Below are positions 23,841 to 29,097 of a DNA stretch of 29,097 nt, piece after piece; the stretch's first letter is position 1, and each line of letters starts with the position of its first letter. The stretch lies in the NCBI GenBank assembly GCA_964343075.1, contig CAYFGT010000016.1:1-29097 (forward strand). Direction: 5' to 3'. The stretch is from UBA2588 sp964343075. GTDB taxonomy: Bacteria; Chloroflexota; Dehalococcoidia; Lucifugimonadales; UBA3495. Position numbers and translations under genes: made by a program. A model generated the notes under the pieces. It was given only the letters and a program-made list of their open reading frames with translations, had not been told where the DNA came from and did no database searches.

Positions 23841-25433
23841 CTACCAGCCTACCACACAGCCATCTTTTCTGGGTTCAGAACCTCCACTCAGTACACCTGT
23901 TTCGGGGTTTCTCATGATCACTTGCGCACCTCCCATTCCAACCCTGGCATGACCAGAAATTAATTGAATATTATGCCCCATCCCTCTCAAAGTTGAGACG
24001 ATACCGGGATCTATACCTTCTTCTAGGAAAACACCAGATGGCGAGACCATAAATCTTAAAGCATTGATAGCCTTTTGTACGTCCATGCCATGATCAACTA
24101 TATCGCTAATTATTTGAAGGTGGGCCTGAGGCTGCATGTAACCTCCCATGATCCCATAACACAAGAACAAATCATCTCCTTTAGTTGCCATAGCTGGGAT
24201 TATAGTATGAAATGGTCTCTTATTAGGCTCCAAAGCATTTAGATGATCTTTATCCAACTCAAATAGTGAACCGCGGTTTTGTAGTACTATTCCAGTTTCA
24301 GGAACTACGAGTCCGCTCCCGAAGTTAGTAAAAATACTATTAATAAAAGAACAGGCGTTACCATCTTTATCTACGCAAGATATATATACTGTATCCCCAT
24401 CTTTCATTACATCTCCGTAAGGCACATCCTGCATAGCTTTACTTGGGTCTATCAGGCTCCGTCTTGCTGCTGCATATTCCTTGGAAAGCAAAGCTTTAGT
24501 AGGGACATCAGACACTCTAGGATCAGCAACGTATTGTCCCGCGTCTGCAAATGCCAACCTAATTGCTTCGATCATGTGATGATACGTTTCAACAGTTTGA
24601 GATCCCATTCCTGAAACATCAAACTCTTCAACAATATTCATTGCCTCTAGCGCCACGATGCCTTGCCCTGCAGGCGGACATTCCCAGCAGGTAACCCCTC
24701 GGTAATCTGTACTTATGGCTTCATCCCAATCTGAATGGTGATTCTTTAAATCATCCTCGGTAACCCAACCTCCAAGTTGTTGAACGTAATCTGCAATTCT
24801 TTTCCCGATATCTCCGGTATAAAATGCCTCTGAACCTCCTTCGGCAATAGCTTGGAGAGTTTTACCTAAGGTTGGTAATTTAACAAAATCTCCTTCATTA
24901 GGGCCTTTGCCCGAGAATAAAAATTCATTTCCTGATGGATACTGCAAAAGTTTATCTTCTTGGCTCTTCCATTGGTAAGATATTATGTCCGAAACCGCAA
25001 ATCCATTAATAGCATAATTAATTGCTGGTTTTAGCACTTCAGAAAGGGTCATATTCCCATATTCATTCATGATAGTTTCCCAACCATGAACAGTACCTGG
25101 GACAGATACGGAATAAGGTCCTATATCGGGTAATTTAGAAAAACCTTTGGATTGAAGTTCTGCAATAGATGCGCCCGAACCTGATCTTCCACTGCCATTT
25201 AGAGAGACCACTTTTTTGGTATCAGACATTCTAATCAGGGCGAACATGTCACCACCTATTCCCGTAGACTCTGGTTCCACAACATTAAGGACCGCAGCAG
25301 CAGCAACACATGCATCAATCGCATTTCCTCCCTCAAATAATACTTTTAACCCTGCTATAGCCGCCAACGGTTGGCTTGTAGCTATCATTCCATTATTCCC
25401 GTGAACAGTTGATCTTCTAGAATCAAAAAACAT
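23841..25433 (-). CDS. Gamma-glutamyltransferase/acylase family protein (Ntn hydrolase)
   Basis: About 530 residues. This self-cleaving N-terminal-nucleophile hydrolase splits between a large and a small chain. It opens with MIATSQPLAA and GGNAIDACVAAAAVLNVVEPESTGIGGDMFAL, typical of the family. The new N-terminal Thr is expected at GDTVYISCVDKDGNACSF, where the usual TTHxSVVD reads TVYISCVD, keeping the Thr. GSGLVVPETGIVLQNRG and GIMGGYMQPQAHLQ follow. No signal peptide is seen, which favours a cytoplasmic acylase (YwrD-like) over periplasmic glutathione hydrolysis. The start is ATG at 25433, with AGAGG 6 bases before it; a GTG at 25484 lacks such a site. Confidence 0.9.
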   Translation of the reverse strand: MFFDSRRSTVHGNNGMIATSQPLAAIAGLKVLFEGGNAIDACVAAAAVLNVVEPESTGIGGDMFALIRMSDTKKVVSLNGSGRSGSGASIAELQSKGFSKLPDIGPYSVSVPGTVHGWETIMNEYGNMTLSEVLKPAINYAINGFAVSDIISYQWKSQEDKLLQYPSGNEFLFSGKGPNEGDFVKLPTLGKTLQAIAEGGSEAFYTGDIGKRIADYVQQLGGWVTEDDLKNHHSDWDEAISTDYRGVTCWECPPAGQGIVALEAMNIVEEFDVSGMGSQTVETYHHMIEAIRLAFADAGQYVADPRVSDVPTKALLSKEYAAARRSLIDPSKAMQDVPYGDVMKDGDTVYISCVDKDGNACSFINSIFTNFGSGLVVPETGIVLQNRGSLFELDKDHLNALEPNKRPFHTIIPAMATKGDDLFLCYGIMGGYMQPQAHLQIISDIVDHGMDVQKAINALRFMVSPSGVFLEEGIDPGIVSTLRGMGHNIQLISGHARVGMGGAQVIMRNPETGVLSGGSEPRKDGCVVGW

Positions 25434-25476
25434 TCTTACCCTCTCGTCATTATCATGCACCAACAATATTTCATAA

Positions 25477-25505
25477 TTGCGCACACTTATATTTGAGTAT
25501 ATTAT
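25477..25505 (+). promoter_or_regulatory. Possible promoter for the peroxiredoxin gene
   Basis: TATTAT at 25500-25505 (5 of 6 to consensus) with TTGCGC at 25477-25482, 17 bases apart, about 40 bases before the start. The -35 box is weak. The region also separates the divergent acylase gene. Confidence 0.4.
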
Positions 25506-25544
25506 AGCCCTACAGACCGATAATTTTCATTACAGGAGTTTAGC

Positions 25545-26018
25545 ATGGCAATCACAGTAGGAGAACAAGCCCCTCAATTCACACTTTACGATACTGATAA
25601 GAACCAAGTGTCTCTAAGTGATTTTAAAGGGCAAAACGTAATATTAAGCTTTTTCCCAGGTGCATTCACTGGTGTGTGCAACACAATGGCTTGTACTCTA
25701 GATGAACGATCAGGAGATTTTAATTCCCTTAATGCTACAGTACTCGCAATTTCTGTAGACTCTATTTTTTCACAACAAGTGTGGAAAGAACAAAATAACA
25801 TGAGTTACACAGTACTAAGTGACTATAATCGAGAGGTCATTACATCTTACGACGTCATATGGGAAAATCTAGCTGCACTGGAAGGATACAACACTGCTAA
25901 CCGGGCAGTATTCATCATAAATTCTCAAGGAACTGTATCATACGCTTGGGTGGCTCCAAATCCTGGAGTTGAACCAAATTATGACGAGATTGTAGCTACT
26001 TTGGGAACCTTAAACTAA
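25545..26018 (+). CDS. Peroxiredoxin (AhpC/TSA family, AhpE-like)
   Basis: 157-residue thiol peroxidase reducing hydrogen peroxide and organic peroxides. The peroxidatic Cys is C45 in PGAFTGVC, with the conserved Pro38 and Thr42 around it. A further Cys at 50 may act in resolution. AHPTSA-fold features such as APQFTLYDTDKNQVSLSDFKG precede it, and FIINSQGTVSYAWV is near the end. AGGAG lies before the ATG. A HAD hydrolase follows after 17 bases. Confidence 0.92.
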   Translation: MAITVGEQAPQFTLYDTDKNQVSLSDFKGQNVILSFFPGAFTGVCNTMACTLDERSGDFNSLNATVLAISVDSIFSQQVWKEQNNMSYTVLSDYNREVITSYDVIWENLAALEGYNTANRAVFIINSQGTVSYAWVAPNPGVEPNYDEIVATLGTLN

Positions 26019-26035
26019 ATTACGAGGTAATACTT

Positions 26036-26755
26036 ATGCCAAACAACAACGATAAGCAGGCATTCATATTTGATGTATTCGGCACGGTAGTTAACTGGAG
26101 AGGAAGCATAATCTCCCAAGGTGAAAATTTTGGAGCCAAATACAATATTCAAACTGACTGGGAAGCATTCGCAGACAAATGGCGAGGCAAGTACCAACCA
26201 TTCATGGATAAAGTCAGAAATGAAGAAATCCCTTGGACAAATCTAGATGCCCTGCACAAGATGGCTCTAATCGAATTGTTAGAAGAATTAGAAATTAACA
26301 ATCTCTCTGAAAACCAAATCGAGGAACTCAATTATTTCTGGCATAATTTACGCCCATGGTCAGACACAGTAGCAGGACTTTACAGACTCAAAAACAAATA
26401 CATCATCGCTCCTATGTCAAATGGAAACATACGGCTCATGACCGACATGGCTAAAAATGGAAACTTGCCTTGGGACTGTATACTGGGAGCAGAGGTCGCG
26501 AAGCACTATAAGCCACACCCTAGAAGTTACCTGACAGCCGTTGAACTTCTTGGACTTACTCCTGATCAAGTCGTGATGACTGCGGCACATGAAAGAGACC
26601 TTCTAGCCGCACAGAAGGTTGGGCTCAAAACTGCATTTGTAGCGCGCCCTATGGAGTTTGGCACCCTTAATACCAATTTACCAAACCCTCAAAATCACCC
26701 TTTTGATTATTACGCGACTAGTTTTGTTGACTTAGCAAGCCAAGTAGGAGCATAA
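26036..26755 (+). CDS. HAD hydrolase, haloacid dehalogenase type II family
   Basis: 239-residue HAD-superfamily protein. The nucleophile is D13 in FDVFGTVVNWRG, a start typical of the L-2-haloacid dehalogenase group. Motif II is SNGN, the motif III lysine is in AKHYKPHPRSY, and motif IV is TAAHERDLLAAQKVGLKTAFVARP, as in type II dehalogenase-like proteins. Many such proteins are annotated as dehalogenases without proof; a phosphatase role is possible. GAGG precedes the ATG. It converges with the flavin enzyme gene at a 3-base gap. Confidence 0.87.
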   Translation: MPNNNDKQAFIFDVFGTVVNWRGSIISQGENFGAKYNIQTDWEAFADKWRGKYQPFMDKVRNEEIPWTNLDALHKMALIELLEELEINNLSENQIEELNYFWHNLRPWSDTVAGLYRLKNKYIIAPMSNGNIRLMTDMAKNGNLPWDCILGAEVAKHYKPHPRSYLTAVELLGLTPDQVVMTAAHERDLLAAQKVGLKTAFVARPMEFGTLNTNLPNPQNHPFDYYATSFVDLASQVGA

Positions 26756-26758
26756 CTT

Positions 26759-27790
26759 TTAGACAGCTCCTGCTCCAAGCTCACACACTTCGGCTACTAA
26801 TCGATAAGAATACTCCCGATCTTGATAATCGTGACAAATCGTTACTATACTCAGGTCGGGAGTTTGATAATCTTCCGAAATCTTGTCAAGAGCTTGCTTG
26901 ACTGTATGTGGACTACCATCCACACAGTTCTTCGCATAATTCTGAACAAATTCTAATTCATCAATCATATACTGATAATTAGAAGCGAACTCAGGGGAAG
27001 GTATACCCTTGGCTCTTCCTGTAATCGAAAATAACCTCCCCAGATTCCGAGAAGCGGACAACCGTTTCGCCTCTTCATCTGTATCTGCACACACCACATG
27101 AACTCCGACATTTACCAAAGGTTCTGCCAAAAATTCTGACGGCTCAAAATTTTTCCTGTAAGCATCAACAATCAATGGTCCCTCAGATGAACCCATCCCG
27201 AAAAAATGTGCATAAGCAAATGGCAAACCCATTTGTGCTGCCATAAACGCACTCTCATATTTGGAACCTAACAACCAAACTTTTGGAACCGATTGACCTT
27301 TATGACCGATTGTCACATTGCTAAAAGGATTCTCTTCAACATGTTTATCGGTCAAAAAATTAAGCACATCCGAGACTTGCTTAGGATAATGCTGAGGACC
27401 TAAAGGAGGCGATGGAAATGATAAAGCAGAAGCAGTTAATTGATCACTTCCTGGGGCTCTACCAAGGCCTAACTCAATTCTTCCAGGGAAAAACAAATTA
27501 AGCATATTAAACACTTCAGCCACTTTGAAAGCGCTGTAATGAGTCAACATCACACCTCCACTCCCAACATTGATTGATCGGGTGTTAGCAGCTATCTGCC
27601 CGATTAGAATTTCAGGCGATGTACCTGCAAAGTTCGCTATATTGTGGTGTTCAGCTACCCAATATCTAGCATACCCGAACTTTTCTACCGCCTTTGCCAA
27701 CGCCACAGTTTCATTCAATGCATCAGCAGCAGATCCATTCATCCTTATGGGCGATTGGTCAACTACACTTAATTTCAATTTAACTGGCAT
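26759..27790 (-). CDS. Luciferase-like (LLM-class) flavin-dependent monooxygenase
   Basis: 343-residue TIM-barrel enzyme of the bacterial luciferase-like superfamily. LSVVDQSPIRMN opens it, then YARYWVAEHHN, which is typical of the group that includes MsnO8-like and YceB-like proteins. It also has VGSGGVMLTHYSAFKVAE, RIELGLGRAPGSD and VPKVWLLGSKYESAFMAAQMGLPFAYAHFF. It uses reduced flavin (FMNH2, possibly F420); the substrate is unknown. Two adjoining ATGs exist (27793 and 27790). I chose the second because AGAGG is then 4 bases away rather than one. It converges with the HAD gene. Confidence 0.9.
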   Translation of the reverse strand: MPVKLKLSVVDQSPIRMNGSAADALNETVALAKAVEKFGYARYWVAEHHNIANFAGTSPEILIGQIAANTRSINVGSGGVMLTHYSAFKVAEVFNMLNLFFPGRIELGLGRAPGSDQLTASALSFPSPPLGPQHYPKQVSDVLNFLTDKHVEENPFSNVTIGHKGQSVPKVWLLGSKYESAFMAAQMGLPFAYAHFFGMGSSEGPLIVDAYRKNFEPSEFLAEPLVNVGVHVVCADTDEEAKRLSASRNLGRLFSITGRAKGIPSPEFASNYQYMIDELEFVQNYAKNCVDGSPHTVKQALDKISEDYQTPDLSIVTICHDYQDREYSYRLVAEVCELGAGAV

Positions 27791-27793
27791 CAT

Positions 27794-28077
27794 CCCTCTC
27801 GTTTGTTCCTATTTTACATCAATACTTACAAATGCACATACGCAAACCCCGAATGACTCTGGTACGATTTCCGCTTTATTTTTAACGTTTTAAGTATTTC
27901 TTTAGGTTTATAAGAGCCTATTTAGTCAAAATTGTATTTATTTTCGTTATTTGTTAACGCAAAACATATCATTATTGACCTAAAGCCTATTGACAAAGTT
28001 TCTGCGTAAGACAATAATAATATCGTTTGGCAGGAGCTACTTGCTCCAAATAATTGAAGAGATAATAAGGAAGTTTT
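27794..28077. promoter_or_regulatory. Divergent intergenic region between LLM enzyme and PstS-like gene
   Basis: The longest gene-free stretch in the window. It is very AT-rich and carries a perfect inverted repeat CGTTA-TTTGT-TAACG (27945-27959), two TATTGAC repeats 15 bases apart (27974-27980 and 27989-27995), the plus-strand promoter described separately, and a leader stem-loop GGAGC-TACTT-GCTCC (28032-28046). No open frame or RNA gene is recognised. A minus-strand promoter for the LLM gene is likely but no good pair of boxes stands out. Confidence 0.5.
27990..28018 (+). promoter_or_regulatory. Strong promoter for the PstS-like gene
   Basis: A perfect TTGACA (27990-27995) and AATAAT (28013-28018, 5 of 6) with the ideal 17-base spacer. 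Transcription would start near 28025, giving a leader of about 50 bases that contains the GGAGC/GCTCC stem-loop and an AAGGA ribosome binding site. Confidence 0.65.
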
Positions 28078-29031
28078 GTGAAGCCTGACATTGTAATGGA
28101 GGCACCCAAACACAGCCCAGTAATCATCGCCATCATAGTAATAATTTCAACCCTCTTAACTGCATCTTGTATTAACTCCAAATCCTCAATCATTTATATC
28201 ACTGGTCCACAGCAAGTCACATCATTAGCCGAAACATTATCAGATGAGTATTACATATTAACTGAAGGTCGCGTGCAATCTATAGTGAAAGCATCCAATT
28301 CGGATGGTGCATTCGAAGATCTATGTTCTGGCAAAAACCATATTACTATCGCGTCTAGACCGATTTCCAGGACTGAACTCATACGATGCAATGACTCAAG
28401 CATAAAAGTAGTTGAATTTCCCATAGCCACCTCACCAATAGTGGTAGCAGTTCATCCACTCAATCAACAGAATTTTAAGTGCTTATCCACAGAAGAATTA
28501 AGTGCCTTTTGGAACGGACATCACGATCTGGAACTTACCCTTTACAAACCTTCAAATAATTCTGACTTGTTTACACATTTGGACCAAATATTGGGAGCTG
28601 GAGAATCCAATCCAACGTCAAAATCTCAGTCACCAAATACGATGGTCACCAATTTACTCAACGACATAAACGGAATTGCCTACTTGGACTATGCAACATT
28701 TTTTGCTGGTAAAGACTACCTTTTACCGATTGGAATACAAGAAACACCAGGGACATGCTACATACCCGACCATACAAATGCGAACAGCGGCTCCTACACC
28801 TACTTAAATCAAAATTTATTTTTCTATTTCAGGCATGATCTACTAAAAAAAGACTATCTTTCTGAATTTGCAACGATGATCCTTGATGAATCTTACATCA
28901 ACATTATAACTAATCTTGGTTACACCACATTGGATTCAACCGTATACGCAGAGAACCGTATTCTCCTAGCCGAACGGACGGCTGGATCTCGCTATACAGA
29001 AAAGAATCAAAATATAGGAGGTATAAAATAA
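28078..29031 (+). CDS. PstS-like phosphate-binding lipoprotein
   Basis: 317-residue substrate-binding protein of the PBP-like domain family found in PstS, the surface receptor of phosphate ABC importers. The N-terminus has a hydrophobic segment (14-30) ending in LTASC with the likely lipidated Cys31. ITGPQQV..LAE..SDEY near the start and SDGAFEDLCSGKNHITIASRPISRTELIRC match the phosphate-binding fold, although the usual GSG loop is altered. The start is GTG at 28078, with AAGGA 6-7 bases before it. A pstC-like gene would be expected downstream, outside the window. It could instead be a phosphate sensor. Confidence 0.82.
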   Translation: MKPDIVMEAPKHSPVIIAIIVIISTLLTASCINSKSSIIYITGPQQVTSLAETLSDEYYILTEGRVQSIVKASNSDGAFEDLCSGKNHITIASRPISRTELIRCNDSSIKVVEFPIATSPIVVAVHPLNQQNFKCLSTEELSAFWNGHHDLELTLYKPSNNSDLFTHLDQILGAGESNPTSKSQSPNTMVTNLLNDINGIAYLDYATFFAGKDYLLPIGIQETPGTCYIPDHTNANSGSYTYLNQNLFFYFRHDLLKKDYLSEFATMILDESYINIITNLGYTTLDSTVYAENRILLAERTAGSRYTEKNQNIGGIK

Positions 29032-29097
29032 ACAATTCTTACCTGAAATTTGTATACAAGCTATAAAAACATATTGGAGAAAATACAAACAAAATGA
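29032..29097 (+). other. Tail after the PstS-like gene, possible start of next gene
   Basis: 66 bases to the window edge. GGAG at 29076-29079 and an ATG at 29094-29096 could begin the next gene, though the spacing of 14 bases is long. No terminator hairpin is seen after the PstS-like stop, which would allow read-through into a transport operon. Confidence 0.25.

Noticed and set aside
26747..26772. Inverted repeat AGGAGC/GCTCCT at the HAD-LLM junction
   Set aside because: Only 6 bp with a 14-base loop, lying within coding ends, and without a T tract.
27974..27995. Classic Pho box
   Set aside because: The TATTGAC repeats are 15 bases apart, not the 11 of PhoB/PhoP boxes; listed as an open finding instead.
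1..29097. CRISPR array, insertion sequence, prophage or toxin-antitoxin genes
   Set aside because: No spaced direct repeats, transposase or integrase motifs, or small paired genes are visible; base use looks even across the window.

Overview
This is a gene-dense, AT-rich bacterial window of about 29.1 kb. It holds 27 protein genes and one partial tRNA, with no stretch over 300 bases lacking a gene. I see no rRNA, CRISPR array, insertion sequence, phage gene or integration site. The gene mix suggests a free-living, probably aerobic heterotroph: glycolate oxidase subunits, a CaiB/BaiF CoA-transferase, a ThDP enzyme, a luciferase-like flavin enzyme, an Rv0121-type F420 (PPOX) protein and a type II haloacid dehalogenase-like protein, alongside ordinary biosynthetic genes. 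A streamlined marine Chloroflexota such as SAR202/Dehalococcoidia would fit. That placement is inferred from content and style only. TTG and GTG start codons are unusually frequent.

Layout. 1-250: the 5' part of a tRNA-Thr(TGT) on the minus strand, with its own near-consensus promoter and a terminator-like hairpin in its leader. 254-2477: apt (purine salvage), an MBL-fold hydrolase and an unidentified alpha/beta protein. 2510-6316: trpD-trpC-trpF-trpB behind a palindrome-rich promoter region and ending in a small stem-loop; trpE, trpG and trpA are absent. 6383-8433: an SDR protein that lacks the canonical catalytic residues, then a class V aminotransferase of the alanine/serine-glyoxylate type. 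8415-12428 (minus): glcD-glcE-glcF, converging on the aminotransferase, with a long inverted repeat in the glcD promoter. 12546-14706: leuB and a sodium/calcium exchanger. 14708-15654 (minus): a JAMM metalloprotease overlapping a phosphatase-fold protein whose P-loop arginine is lost.

15766-23837 is a long plus-strand run: enoyl-CoA hydratase-like protein, metF, acpS, an acidic HEAT-repeat protein, F420/PPOX protein, CaiB/BaiF CoA-transferase, ThDP enzyme, a surface-anchored S26 peptidase-like protein and a cupin. 23841-27790 holds a gamma-glutamyltransferase-like acylase (minus), a peroxiredoxin, a HAD hydrolase and an LLM flavin enzyme (minus). 28078-29031 is a PstS-like phosphate-binding lipoprotein with a strong promoter.

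How the genes may work together. Glycolate oxidase (glycolate to glyoxylate) faces a glyoxylate-type aminotransferase (glyoxylate to glycine). Further on, a CoA-transferase of the formyl-CoA:oxalate family is paired with a ThDP enzyme, so the window may be a C2/oxoacid-handling neighbourhood. The most unusual items are four proteins that keep their fold but lose or alter catalytic residues (SDR, phosphatase, enoyl-CoA hydratase, ThDP enzyme), the S26 peptidase-like lipoprotein, and the operator-like palindromes at the tRNA, trp and glc promoters.
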